In this document: positions 18,137 to 26,282 of the stretch, one piece after another
Position numbering within the stretch: the stretch's first letter is position 1
Layout of the letters: each line of letters starts with the position of its first letter
Assembly: GCA_003244105.1 (NCBI GenBank)
Contig: QHBK01000007.1
Location: forward strand, 72,226-136,225
Reading direction: 5' to 3'
DNA length: 64,000 nucleotides
From: Candidatus Eremiobacter antarcticus
GTDB taxonomy: Bacteria > Vulcanimicrobiota > Vulcanimicrobiia > Eremiobacterales > Eremiobacteraceae
The notes under the pieces: model-generated
The model's database searches: none
The model's input: the letters and a program-made list of their open reading frames with translations, nothing else
What the model was told of the DNA's origin: nothing
Made by a program: the position numbers and the translations under genes

Positions 18137-18182
18137 GCCGTAAGCTTTTCAGCCTCGCACCGAATCGTATTCTAGGTCGGGT

Positions 18183-19022
18183 CTAAAAGCGGACACCCAA
18201 TGCGACATACGGCCCTGCGTGCGTCTGGTCGAGCGTTGCCCCGTGGCGATGATAGAAGCGGTCTCCGGAAAAGCCGGCCGCCAGGTAGATGGGCGATTGT
18301 TGGATTGGCACGTCGACGGCGACATCGTATTTCAACAGCCGGTACTGTTGCGTGAACGACTGTCCAGGGTTGGGGCCGGCGGGGTCTGCATCGAATTTCC
18401 CGGTCACCGTCGGGTAGTAGAAGGCAGAAAAATATATCCCATAAGACGGATCGAAATCAGGCAGCTTTTCTAATCCCAGGCCGACGCCGCGCAGCTTTGG
18501 GAAGCCATAGTTGTTGGCGGTCTGCAAGTAGCCGACGCCGAGATAGATATGCGGGTCGAGCAATTCCAGCTCGAGCCTGGCGTCAACATTGGATTGGCGC
18601 GCGTCGAACTGCGGCGAAAAGTTCAATGCGCCATCGGGCGTGCGAAAAAGCGTGCCCTGGCCCCCGGTGTTGTCGCTCGAGATGAACTCGTCTTGGCGCG
18701 CATCCACTTTGATGGCAAACGGAAACTGGAGGTATGCGGCCGAGCCGACGAAAGAGGAGCGCCGATCCGTCCTGCCGGCGCCGAACTCGGAGTATACGCG
18801 TCCAATGGAATAGCCGCCTTGGATGAAGCCGCGGTAGTCCGGAGCACTCGTCGTCCACGCGGAAGCGGTGCTCGACGGCGTCTCGTCCGCCGCTGCGCCA
18901 ACGGCGCTGAAGCAAAGGCTAAGTACGATAAAGCAAGTAGCGATGGTCGATTGGCTGAACAAAACATGTCCCTTCATGGAAAATAGGAATGGGGTCGGAC
19001 GTTGTGTCGCGCGCCGGTTCAT
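18183..19022 (-). CDS. hypothetical outer-membrane beta-barrel protein
   Basis: 279 residues from the ATG at 19022, or 264 from an ATG at 18977 directly before the hydrophobic signal segment (STIATCFIVLSLCFSAVGAAA). The mature part has alternating beta-strand patterns and ends in PYVALGVRF, a terminal Phe typical of outer-membrane barrels. Its start codon overlaps the stop of the DUF4331 gene (ATGA), so translation is probably coupled. I infer a surface or outer-membrane partner of the DUF4331 protein; the family is not recognised. Confidence 0.62.
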   Translation of the reverse strand: MNRRATQRPTPFLFSMKGHVLFSQSTIATCFIVLSLCFSAVGAAADETPSSTASAWTTSAPDYRGFIQGGYSIGRVYSEFGAGRTDRRSSFVGSAAYLQFPFAIKVDARQDEFISSDNTGGQGTLFRTPDGALNFSPQFDARQSNVDARLELELLDPHIYLGVGYLQTANNYGFPKLRGVGLGLEKLPDFDPSYGIYFSAFYYPTVTGKFDADPAGPNPGQSFTQQYRLLKYDVAVDVPIQQSPIYLAAGFSGDRFYHRHGATLDQTHAGPYVALGVRF

Positions 19023-20311
19023 CGCGGCTCTCCGATGTAGGGAAAGTCCGGACGGAAGTGCTTGCCGGCAGGCGTGACGTTGTCACTAGTCAGGCAAGCG
19101 GTTTCATGATGGTCTTCCGTTGCCAGTCCGAGCTTTGGCACTAGGCTGCCGAAGATGGCGCCCAAGTCGATGTCGATGACCGGACTTGCGAAATCGCGGC
19201 CGCCGAAGTGGCGGTACGGGTCGCCGAGCGCCTTTTTGATGCCGTAGATACCAAAGTTCGGAACCAAGCGGATGACGCTGATGGGCAAGCCGCTTTTGCC
19301 GCGCGTTTCGACCGCGAGGTAGCGCGCTGGACCCGGTGCTGAAAGATCCGCAATCATCTCATCGGGGATGAGCAAGCCTTCTACGGCTTTGCCGACTTCC
19401 GGAGAACGGCCAGCGCCCGCCGGACGGGGGTCTGTCATGAATTTGTAGATATCGTTTGGCAACAGCGGATCATCGTATGGTGAACTGCGGTTGGTCCGAT
19501 CGTGCGACTTGAACATCTCGAACGCTTCTTTGATGGCGGGCCGCGCCAGACGTTCGATCTGGGTATAGACACCCGGCGTACCTTCCACGACGGAAGTCGT
19601 GGCCCACACGCCGATGCGACCGGGCTTGCCGTCGGCGGGCGTGAGGAGAGATCGAGGCATTTCGACGACCAGCGTGAGGACATTGAAGCCGTTGGTCGAG
19701 AGAAAATCTACGCCAGGCTTGCGGAAGCAATCGGCGCTCGGCGGCGGAGGGTTGGGCTGATTGTGGAAATCGCGATCTGGAATGATCTTGAAGAATTGCG
19801 CCAGGTCGAAATAAAACGGATCCTCCGCCGGGCCCGCAAAAACCTTAATGCCGTTGGGAAGCTCGGATACTTTGTTGTAAGACGCCGTGCCCGTTTCAGC
19901 TATCCACGTCGACGACGTGCCCATGAGGTTGGGCTTGTTCGGGCCGTAGACGGTGAGCGTTTGATTCGCGCCCACGCCATTGGCTTTGAATTGCAGCACC
20001 AGATGTTCTCTACGATCGCCGACGTTGTCTATCTTGAATTGATACATCACACCCGGATCAAAAAATGTGGCCGGTCCCATCCCCGCAGGAATGAGCGGGT
20101 GGACGTTCATCGCCAGCACGACTTTACCGCGGTCAGCGCGGCTTGGGAACAGGAACACATCGGTGATGTCGGCGCCTGGCCGAGCGACCATCGCGGGAGA
20201 ATCTTGGTGGTCAGAGCTCTTGGCGGGATGCAAACCGTACAGCCCTGCGACCACGAGGATCGCTACCGCCACGACTGCCGTGAAGAGGTTGAAAACAAGC
20301 CTTTTGGTCAC
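19019..20311 (-). CDS. DUF4331 family protein
   Basis: 430 residues from a GTG at 20311 with GGAG upstream. One N-terminal hydrophobic segment (LFTAVVAVAILVVAGLYGL) anchors or exports it. The DUF4331 hallmark follows directly: SSDHQDSPAMVARPGADITDVFLFPS. The family is periplasmic or secreted, with no established function, and often sits in multi-gene clusters with TPR or barrel proteins. Here it precedes a beta-barrel gene with a 4-bp overlap. A tandem repeated element occupies the leader just upstream (20336-20541). Confidence 0.85.
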   Translation of the reverse strand: MTKRLVFNLFTAVVAVAILVVAGLYGLHPAKSSDHQDSPAMVARPGADITDVFLFPSRADRGKVVLAMNVHPLIPAGMGPATFFDPGVMYQFKIDNVGDRREHLVLQFKANGVGANQTLTVYGPNKPNLMGTSSTWIAETGTASYNKVSELPNGIKVFAGPAEDPFYFDLAQFFKIIPDRDFHNQPNPPPPSADCFRKPGVDFLSTNGFNVLTLVVEMPRSLLTPADGKPGRIGVWATTSVVEGTPGVYTQIERLARPAIKEAFEMFKSHDRTNRSSPYDDPLLPNDIYKFMTDPRPAGAGRSPEVGKAVEGLLIPDEMIADLSAPGPARYLAVETRGKSGLPISVIRLVPNFGIYGIKKALGDPYRHFGGRDFASPVIDIDLGAIFGSLVPKLGLATEDHHETACLTSDNVTPAGKHFRPDFPYIGEPR

Positions 20312-20335
20312 AGATCACTCCATCGTTGAAAAGGT

Positions 20336-20541
20336 TGACTGAACGCTAACGAACGACTCGCGCAATCGGATGGGCTAGGCAACCGCCTAGCTGCGTCAGA
20401 ATGCACGACCGTGACGAGCCCTCTGGGATACTGAAACGTGATGTGTTTAGGGGCTGACTGAAGGCTAACGAACGACTCGCGCAATCGGATGTAGGGGCAA
20501 CCGCTTGGGGTGCCTCAGATGCACCGGGACCAGTCAGTCCT
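20336..20541 (-). repeat. tandem leader element, two copies, before DUF4331 gene
   Basis: Two related copies lie 119 bp apart, at 20336-20420 and 20455-20541. A core is identical in both: 28 bp at 20345-20372 and 20464-20491. Flanking parts share GGCAACCGC and a TGC-TCAGA-TGCAC segment. Copy B is closed by a near-perfect stem (20452-20461 with 20532-20541) and contains GGTGC/GCACC. Copy A contains the perfect hairpin CTAGGC-AACC-GCCTAG at 20375-20390. The element fills the leader up to the ribosome binding site of the DUF4331 gene. Candidate structured RNA or repeated operator; no match to a riboswitch class that I know. Confidence 0.6.
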
Positions 20542-21566
20542 TAGTGTGTTTTTGGCGGGTTTGAGAATGTCCGCACGTCGCCTTGGCCGAGCGGAAATCG
20601 AACGACCGCATCCAGCGTCATGCCGATGACGTCCTCTTGGTACAACCAGTTGCTCACGAAGTAGGTGACTTCCATCGTCTGGCCGGGATTGAGCTGATCG
20701 GGCGCTCTGTCAAAACTCGTACCCTCAAAGGGCCCGTTCACGTCGTTTCTCGTGGTGTTGCCGTCTTCCATGACCTGGAACAGCGGAAAGAGATTGGGCA
20801 TGGCGGCGCGCGCGCTGTTCGGATTGCGAATGGTCGCTGCGACCGTGAAATAGCCGTTGAGCTTGTCTTGATTCTTCAATTGCTTCAGCATGTCGCTTTC
20901 GCCGGCTTTGGCCACGCTCGTGACGCTGTCGAGCCGAACTTCAACATCGGCGATGCTCGTAAAGCGTCCTGTCCGCAGCAACCCCGGCGTATAGTCGGGC
21001 AGCCGCAGGTCCACGTTGGTGCCGTCGAGATCGATGCCGACGGATGCGTTGAGGATGAGCTGCGTCAGCGGTTTGAACGGCCAGCCCAAGACCACGTACC
21101 ACACGTGCCGTGACTCGTGCGGGCCGAACAGCGGGCGGGCGTCTTTAAGCTCGTTGACCGGGTAGTCCCCCTCGTATGGACCGAGCACGCTCGTCTCATA
21201 TTGCCCTCCGAACATGTCGCCGTCGGAGTCGGCGAAAGACATGGTGTACGTGGGCAGCTTCGCCGCGCTGTTATGCATGTTGCGGAAGGTCACATCGACG
21301 ACGGCGAAGCCCTTCGTCGAGTCTTCGCTGTCGGCGAAAAGAGGATCGAGGATCCGGTAGGCGCGTATGCGATCGACTCTGCACTGGAAGTCTGCAAGCG
21401 TCACGAAGCGGTGCAGCTGATATTCCGCGGCCGCTGCCGGCTGCACGGACGCCGCCACTACTGCCGCGACGACCGCCGTCCAAAAGCACTTGCGTAGCTT
21501 GTCGATGGACCTCCTGAAGGTCACGCGAGCCTTCGTGGTCGTATACAGCGCGGCGGGGCTGGTCAT
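20541..21566 (-). CDS. hypothetical exported protein
   Basis: About 341 residues from an ATG at 21566 with AAGGTG upstream; the frame stays open further upstream but there it overlaps the divergent gene at 21585. A basic region and the segment CFWTAVVAAVVAASVQPAAAA form a signal peptide. The mature part appears to hold two similar beta-sandwich halves, each starting with a FVTLADF/FTSIADV segment and containing a conserved FRNMHNSAAKLP/IRNPNSARAAMP region, so an internal duplication is likely. I do not recognise the family. It precedes the DUF4331 gene on the same strand, separated by the tandem element. Confidence 0.6.
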   Translation of the reverse strand: MTSPAALYTTTKARVTFRRSIDKLRKCFWTAVVAAVVAASVQPAAAAEYQLHRFVTLADFQCRVDRIRAYRILDPLFADSEDSTKGFAVVDVTFRNMHNSAAKLPTYTMSFADSDGDMFGGQYETSVLGPYEGDYPVNELKDARPLFGPHESRHVWYVVLGWPFKPLTQLILNASVGIDLDGTNVDLRLPDYTPGLLRTGRFTSIADVEVRLDSVTSVAKAGESDMLKQLKNQDKLNGYFTVAATIRNPNSARAAMPNLFPLFQVMEDGNTTRNDVNGPFEGTSFDRAPDQLNPGQTMEVTYFVSNWLYQEDVIGMTLDAVVRFPLGQGDVRTFSNPPKTH

Positions 21567-21584
21567 GCGGAGGCACCTTATTCT

Positions 21585-22061
21585 ATGATGCGCGCTGTTC
21601 TTGCCCGGGCTGCATTCGGCTGTGCCGCCGGTGCCGTTGCGACCTACATCATGGACATCGCAACCGGGATGCTCTACACAGAAGACATCAAGCGCCGGGA
21701 GTCGGAGATCCAATCCGAATCCGCGACCGCGGTTCTCGCGCGCAGGCTTCTCGACAGCCTCGAACTGCATCCCACCGACGCCGATGTGAACAAGCTGGCT
21801 CCGCTATTGCACTGGTCGCTGGGCATCAAAAGCGGCGGCGTCGCAGGGGTGTTGGCCGGACGATCCTCTCTGGCATCCGGTCTAGCGGTGGCAGGCGCGA
21901 TGTTCGCGTTCGACAACGTCGGTCTGCCAGCGCTCAAGGCCGCTCCGCCCACCTCACGCTACCCCTGGCAGACGACTCTGCGCTCGTTCATCGGACACGC
22001 GACGTACGCGTTCACATTCGCGCTGGCCTACGAGGGCCTGCGAGCCCTGGCTGACAGCTGA
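21585..22061 (+). CDS. hypothetical membrane protein
   Basis: 158 residues. Three hydrophobic helices are visible (AAFGCAAGAVATYIMDIATG, GLAVAGAMFAFDNV, FIGHATYAFTFALAYEGL). Small Gly/Ala-rich membrane proteins of the DUF1440 type have a similar outline, but the match is too weak to name. It starts 19 bp from the divergent start at 21566, so both promoters must overlap. It converges with the mmsA gene. Confidence 0.6.
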   Translation: MMRAVLARAAFGCAAGAVATYIMDIATGMLYTEDIKRRESEIQSESATAVLARRLLDSLELHPTDADVNKLAPLLHWSLGIKSGGVAGVLAGRSSLASGLAVAGAMFAFDNVGLPALKAAPPTSRYPWQTTLRSFIGHATYAFTFALAYEGLRALADS

Positions 22062-22102
22062 AGGGGCGAACTCGGCCTGGTCCTGCGCCGAACACTCGGC
22101 TG

Positions 22103-23533
22103 TCACGACCAGCGGGAGATGACCATCTTCTTGCGCGTGTAGAAATCGACGCCGTCGGTGCCGTGCAGATGCAGGTCGCCGTAAAAAGAACCTTTCCAGC
22201 CTGAGAACGGGTAGAACGCGAACGGCTGCGCGACGCCTACGTTGACGCCGATCATGCCGGCTTGAGTCTGCTCCCTGAATTCTCGTGCCGCTGCGCCGCT
22301 GCCCGTGAAGATGACCGCCATGTTGCCATAGCTCATGGCGTTGGCTTGCGCAATCGCGTCGGCAAGCGTGCGCGCGTGCGAGATCGAGAGCACCGGCCCG
22401 AAGATCTCATCTCGACCCGCGGCCATGGCAGGCGACACATCGTCGAGCACCGTGGGGCCGAGGAAGAAGCCAGGCCGCTCGCGCTGGTCACGGCCGTCGG
22501 TGACGAGGCGCGCGCCTTCGCTCACCCCGCGCTCGATGTGCGCGACGACATTGTCGCGATGCTCCGCGCGGATCAAGGGTCCGATGTCCACGCCCGGCTC
22601 GTCGCCCGGTCCGACCACGAGCTTGCGCGCCGCGTCGTCTACCGCTGCGACGAAGCTGTTCTGCGTGTCGCCCACCGCGACGGCCACGCTGCCGGCCAAA
22701 CATCGCTCTCCAGCGTTGCCGAACGCGGAGTTCAAGACGGCCGGTACTGCGGCTGTCAGGTCTGCATCCGGCATGACGACCATGTGATTCTTGGCTCCCC
22801 CGGCGGCTTGCACGCGCTTGCCGTGCTTGGCCGCACGCTCGTATACATAGCGCGCGGTGCGCTCGGATCCGACGAACGAGATCGCATCGATGGCGGGATG
22901 ATCGAGCAATGCGTCGACCGCATCTTTGGCACCGTGCACGACGTTGAGAACGCCCTGAGGGAAGCCCGCTTCCAAGAACAGCTCCGCGAGCCGGACAGCG
23001 CCGAGCGGCGTGCGTTCGGACGGCTTGAGCACGAACGTGTTGCCTGCCATGACGGCGAGCGGAAACATCCACAGCGGTATCATCACGGGGAAGTTGAAGG
23101 GCGTGATTCCCGCGGCCACGCCGATGGGGAAGCGATACATGTCCTGGTCGACGCCGTCGGCCACTTGGCGCAGCGAACGTCCTTGCAACAGGGTCGGAGC
23201 GCCGCATGCGAACTCGACCACCTCGACGCCGCGGCGCACTTCGCCGCGCGCCTCGTCCAATGTCTTGCCGTGATGGCGCGTGATGATGGCGGCCAGTTGC
23301 TCGGCATGGCGATCGAGCAGATCGCGATAGCGGAACATCAGGCGCGCGCGCTCCATCACAGGCGAGCGCGACCAGGCCGCCGAGGCTGCGAGCGCAGCGC
23401 GGGCGGCGGCATCCACTTCCGTTGCGCCGAGCAATGGGACGTGCTCGATTACCTCTCCGGTCGCCGGATTGAAGACGGGAAGCGAACTTGCGTCCGCGCG
23501 GGTCCATGTGTCGCCGATCAGATGTGGAATCAT
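22103..23533 (-). CDS. mmsA: CoA-acylating methylmalonate-semialdehyde dehydrogenase
   Basis: 476 residues, a member of the ALDH superfamily with the features that separate MmsA/IolA from other ALDHs: GITPFNFPVMIPLWMFPLA, AGNTFVLKPSERTP, QAAGGAKNHMVVMPDAD, the nucleophile GERCLAGS and the C-terminal PFSGWKGSFYGDLH. It converts methylmalonate semialdehyde (valine or thymine catabolism) or malonate semialdehyde (beta-alanine, inositol) to propionyl- or acetyl-CoA with NAD and CoA. Its stop codon region lies opposite the convergent membrane gene. The APC permease upstream (9 bp) is in the same transcript and may import an amino acid or amine feeding this step. Confidence 0.88.
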   Translation of the reverse strand: MIPHLIGDTWTRADASSLPVFNPATGEVIEHVPLLGATEVDAAARAALAASAAWSRSPVMERARLMFRYRDLLDRHAEQLAAIITRHHGKTLDEARGEVRRGVEVVEFACGAPTLLQGRSLRQVADGVDQDMYRFPIGVAAGITPFNFPVMIPLWMFPLAVMAGNTFVLKPSERTPLGAVRLAELFLEAGFPQGVLNVVHGAKDAVDALLDHPAIDAISFVGSERTARYVYERAAKHGKRVQAAGGAKNHMVVMPDADLTAAVPAVLNSAFGNAGERCLAGSVAVAVGDTQNSFVAAVDDAARKLVVGPGDEPGVDIGPLIRAEHRDNVVAHIERGVSEGARLVTDGRDQRERPGFFLGPTVLDDVSPAMAAGRDEIFGPVLSISHARTLADAIAQANAMSYGNMAVIFTGSGAAAREFREQTQAGMIGVNVGVAQPFAFYPFSGWKGSFYGDLHLHGTDGVDFYTRKKMVISRWS

Positions 23534-23542
23534 GGCGTTTCC

Positions 23543-24976
23543 CTATACTTCAGCGGCGGGAAGCAATTCGCTGATCAAATCTTTTTGGATCGCCGCGATG
23601 ATGCCCGGCTTGGTCAGGCGCAGATACGCAAAACGCGCCACGCCGACGGCCAGCATCGCTAAAAAGATGTAGGGCAAGTAATTGTACGGCGCGGCCGGGA
23701 TGGGATACAGGCTGCCGGCGATGGGGATGGCCAGCAGCAAGATCGTGATGATCGAAGCGAACGTGACGACGCCTGTGAGCTCGCCGAGCGATTTGAGATA
23801 CCGCGGAGACGCAAGCGAGATGAACACGTAGGCGAAGAGGACGCCGAACGTTCCGATGGCGCCCAAATATCCGAAGATGTTGAGCACGGCGACATGGCTG
23901 AGGAACATGGCGAGCGGTGCCCCGAGCACCACGACGGCGGCCACGTTGACCGCCACATGAGGGGTGGCGTGCACTTTATGCGCATCGCCGGCCGACGAGT
24001 GGAACAAGCCGTGGCGCGACATCGCGAACAGCACGCGCGAGCCGGCGTTCATGCATGCCAGCGCGCAGGCGAAAAAGCTGATGATCACGCCGACCGAGAT
24101 GACGATCCCGAAGACGGGGATGCCTGCCAGCTGCGACAGCACGTTGAGCGGCGCATTCGATTCGCTCAAGGGCGGCTTTTGGCCGTGGAATGCGAGCACG
24201 AGCGTGTAGGTCATGAACACGAAGAGCGCCCCAACGGCGATGACGGTCAGCGGTATCGCTCGCGGAATCGAGTGCAGCGGGTTTTTGGCCTCGTGACCCA
24301 GCGCGGTCGCGCTTTCGAAGCCGACGTAGCTGAAGATGGCGAGCACGAGCCCCTGGCGGATGTCGCTAATATGGAGGCGAGCGAAAGAGAACTGCGCAGG
24401 GTCGATGATAGTGCGCGCTTTGAGGAAATAGGCCATCGCAAGGATCAGGATGAGGCTGACCGACAGAAACTCGAGCGCGAGCATGAACTGCGTCGACAGC
24501 TTGATGTCGCGATAGGCGACGTACCAGGCAGCTGCCGCCACCAGGATCATCGCGAAGACCGTGAGCGGCACGTCGTGACCGCGGACGAACAGGTGGGCCA
24601 GCACCTTGATGTAGTTGGCGGCGCCTGCGAGCACGGAACCGCCGATGATGAGATACGCGATCACCAAGCACCAACCGGTAATGACGCCCCACGTCGGTCC
24701 CAGGCCTTTGGCCACATACGTATACAGCGAGCCCGGCGATGACGAACGCTTCGCGAACTGGTTGATGTGAAACGTCACCAGCAGCAACGCGGTCGTCGCG
24801 AAGACGTATGCCAGCCAGGTGGCGTTGCCGGTCGCGGCGACCGCCAGCGGCACGATCAGCGCCGGCGTCGCGGACGGCGCGATGTTCGCAACCGACTGAG
24901 CGACCACTTCCCAAAATCCGAGCACTTCGCGCCGCAAGCCCGTGGGCGCTAGCGGAACGAGGCCCTCATTGGGCAC
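23543..24976 (-). CDS. APC superfamily amino acid/amine permease
   Basis: 477 residues with about 12 transmembrane helices. The first helix region (GFWEVVAQSVANIAPSATPAL) and the GxxVAIFSYVGFESATALGHEAKNP segment are characteristic of the APC superfamily. The N- and C-termini are cytoplasmic and short. Likely substrates are amino acids or polyamines; the sequence does not decide. It is followed 9 bp later by mmsA. The 269 bp upstream to the divergent DUF1059 gene hold no feature I can name. Confidence 0.82.
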   Translation of the reverse strand: MPNEGLVPLAPTGLRREVLGFWEVVAQSVANIAPSATPALIVPLAVAATGNATWLAYVFATTALLLVTFHINQFAKRSSSPGSLYTYVAKGLGPTWGVITGWCLVIAYLIIGGSVLAGAANYIKVLAHLFVRGHDVPLTVFAMILVAAAAWYVAYRDIKLSTQFMLALEFLSVSLILILAMAYFLKARTIIDPAQFSFARLHISDIRQGLVLAIFSYVGFESATALGHEAKNPLHSIPRAIPLTVIAVGALFVFMTYTLVLAFHGQKPPLSESNAPLNVLSQLAGIPVFGIVISVGVIISFFACALACMNAGSRVLFAMSRHGLFHSSAGDAHKVHATPHVAVNVAAVVVLGAPLAMFLSHVAVLNIFGYLGAIGTFGVLFAYVFISLASPRYLKSLGELTGVVTFASIITILLLAIPIAGSLYPIPAAPYNYLPYIFLAMLAVGVARFAYLRLTKPGIIAAIQKDLISELLPAAEV

Positions 24977-25245
24977 GGACAGGATCCCGGAAGCAAAGGG
25001 GCTGCGCCAGCGATATCTCCATTAAAGGACATAAGTCAAAGGGCGGCGGCAGAATCACCTGACGCTTAAGATCAGGCGATGAGTTGGTATGCCGCACCGG
25101 GCACTTCCGCGCCGTATTCTCACAAGGTTTGCCGCCGGCCTCTGGTCGCTTCCCGCGGCAACAAGGGGGGTCCTTAGCGCACCACAAACCCACTTCATCC
25201 GGTGCCTCGCCGGCATCGACTTCAAATTGAAAAGGATGAAATACA

Positions 25246-25446
25246 ATGGATACATCCACAAAAACGACCACGCGCAAGGTGATGGACTGCCGCAAGATGC
25301 CGAGCGAAAAAAACTGCTCGCTCACCATCGCCGGCACCGAAGAAGAAGTCGTCAAAGTGGCGTCGTGGCATGCCATTAACGACCACGGCCATACAGATAC
25401 GCCTCAGCTGCGCGAGGATATCAAGCGCAGCCTGGAAACCGAGTAA
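25246..25446 (+). CDS. DUF1059 small protein
   Basis: 66 residues from an ATG at 25246 with AAAGGA upstream. The family pattern is visible: two cysteines (MDCRKMPSEKNCSLTIAG) followed by TEEEVVKVASWHAINDHGHTD and LREDIKRSLE. DUF1059 proteins are small, soluble and of unknown function. The gene is followed by a strong terminator at 25471, which marks the left border of the toxin-antitoxin cassette. Confidence 0.8.
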   Translation: MDTSTKTTTRKVMDCRKMPSEKNCSLTIAGTEEEVVKVASWHAINDHGHTDTPQLREDIKRSLETE

Positions 25447-25470
25447 GAGCCTAGCAGGGGAGAACTGGAG

Positions 25471-25500
25471 AGCGCCCCAAAGCGGGCGCTCTCTTTATTT
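25471..25500 (+). terminator. rho-independent terminator of DUF1059 gene
   Basis: Stem AGCGCCC (25471-25477) and GGGCGCT (25484-25490) with a 6-nt loop, followed by CTCTTTATTTT. It lies 24 bp after the DUF1059 stop. The same hairpin recurs at 26704-26720 as part of a direct repeat. Confidence 0.85.
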
Positions 25501-25521
25501 TCTACCAGTTTAGGCTGCCTT
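25472..25521. repeat. direct repeat copy 1 (left border of cassette)
   Basis: 50 bp matching 26704-26752 with two mismatches and one single-base gap. It comprises the terminator hairpin, its T-tract and a segment that, read on the minus strand, would encode GSLN plus a stop, as at the true 3' end of larE. This copy is therefore a displaced duplicate of the larE 3' end plus the intergenic terminator. Confidence 0.85.
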
Positions 25522-25555
25522 AAGTGATGGTGGGAGGTCGAGTGCTAACCGTGCA

Positions 25556-25855
25556 TTAGCAAACCGTAATCTTGTCGGTAGAAAAGCCGGAAGTATCACC
25601 GCTGAGCAGCTTTGATATTTTGGGTTGAGTGAGCCCCAACTGACGCGCTACTTGTACTTGACGAAGGCCTCTGGATTTAATCTCTGCAGCTAGTGCGACG
25701 ATCAGCTGTGCCTTAGCTAAGTGCGCCTCAGGGCCCCGTAGGCGCAGATCGGCGAACACATTCCCGCTGCCGCATTCAACCGAAATTTTAGTCGCTGTTC
25801 CGCTTTTTGAAACTTTGCGCAAATCTTTCTGTTGCGACTTGCAGTCTTTCTTCAA
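25556..25855 (-). CDS. XRE-family antitoxin-like protein, C-terminally truncated
   Basis: 99 residues. It has the HigA/XRE antitoxin layout: a SGNVFADLRLRGPEAHLAKAQLI segment followed by a helix-turn-helix (LRQVQVARQLGLTQPKISKLLSG). Relatives continue after the GFS(T/V) segment with about 20 residues that complete the fold (a RLLRFLNALG-type helix). Here the frame ends at GFSTDKITVC, 35 bp from the cassette border, so the C-terminus is probably lost. No RelE/HigB-type toxin gene is next to it. It looks like a decaying orphan antitoxin, which could still bind DNA. Confidence 0.55.
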   Translation of the reverse strand: MKKDCKSQQKDLRKVSKSGTATKISVECGSGNVFADLRLRGPEAHLAKAQLIVALAAEIKSRGLRQVQVARQLGLTQPKISKLLSGDTSGFSTDKITVC

Positions 25856-25900
25856 TCAATTCGTGGTGTCTCTTTGGCGTCTTCTTGCCCCGGTTAGCTT

Positions 25901-25917
25901 TATACGTGAAACGTATA
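25901..25917. promoter_or_regulatory. palindromic operator upstream of XRE antitoxin gene
   Basis: Perfect inverted repeat TATACGT-GAA-ACGTATA, 46 bp upstream of the start of the minus-strand XRE gene. Antitoxins of this class usually repress their own promoter through such a site. Confidence 0.5.
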
Positions 25918-25968
25918 TAGAAGTGTTAAACTCTGGATTGGCGGTCGGAAGGGGCCGTAAGTCATTGA

Positions 25969-25994
25969 CAGTATATACATCACGGTGTATACTG
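25969..25994. promoter_or_regulatory. inverted repeat operator of the antitoxin/PIN-toxin pair
   Basis: Arms CAGTATATACA and TGTATACTG flank a short spacer 6 bp upstream of the antitoxin ATG at 26001. The right arm also resembles a -10 box (TATACT). It is the likely autoregulatory site of the toxin-antitoxin operon. Confidence 0.55.
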
Positions 25995-26000
25995 AGATGT

Positions 26001-26282
26001 ATGAAAAGGAATCGAACCAATATCTACCTCGATCAGGATCAACAGCGGCTGTTGAAACACTTGGCTGTGGAGAATAACGTAACTGTTGCCGAGCTTGTGC
26101 GGCAAGCGATTACTGGGTTCTGGATTCCACGAGTTCTCCATAACAAGGCGTGGGCGAAAAGATTCCGAGATCTCATCGAAAGCGTACAGCAGAGGGTCCC
26201 CGACGATATATCTGCTGAGGAGATCGAGGCTGACATAGAGACGGAGGTAGTCGATAGAAAGAAACGGCGCACGCTTGCGTAA
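26001..26282 (+). CDS. ribbon-helix-helix-type antitoxin
   Basis: 93 residues from an ATG at 26001. The N-terminus (MKRNRTNIYLDQDQQRLLKHLA, then VTVAELVRQAITGFW) has the beta-strand then two-helix outline of ribbon-helix-helix DNA-binding proteins. The charged C-terminal tail (ISAEEIEADIETEVVDRKKRR) would wrap and inhibit the toxin. Its end overlaps the PIN toxin start by 8 bp, the usual arrangement of toxin-antitoxin pairs. Low GC content marks it as acquired. Confidence 0.7.
   Translation: MKRNRTNIYLDQDQQRLLKHLAVENNVTVAELVRQAITGFWIPRVLHNKAWAKRFRDLIESVQQRVPDDISAEEIEADIETEVVDRKKRRTLA

Noticed and set aside
20336..20541. Identification of the tandem element as a glycine or c-di-GMP riboswitch
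   Set aside because: Tandem layout and GGGCAACC-like pieces are suggestive, but the conserved core bases of either class are absent.
22262..23662. 466-codon open frame on the plus strand opposite mmsA
   Set aside because: Antisense to a well-conserved gene; composition is that of a codon shadow and no domain is recognisable.
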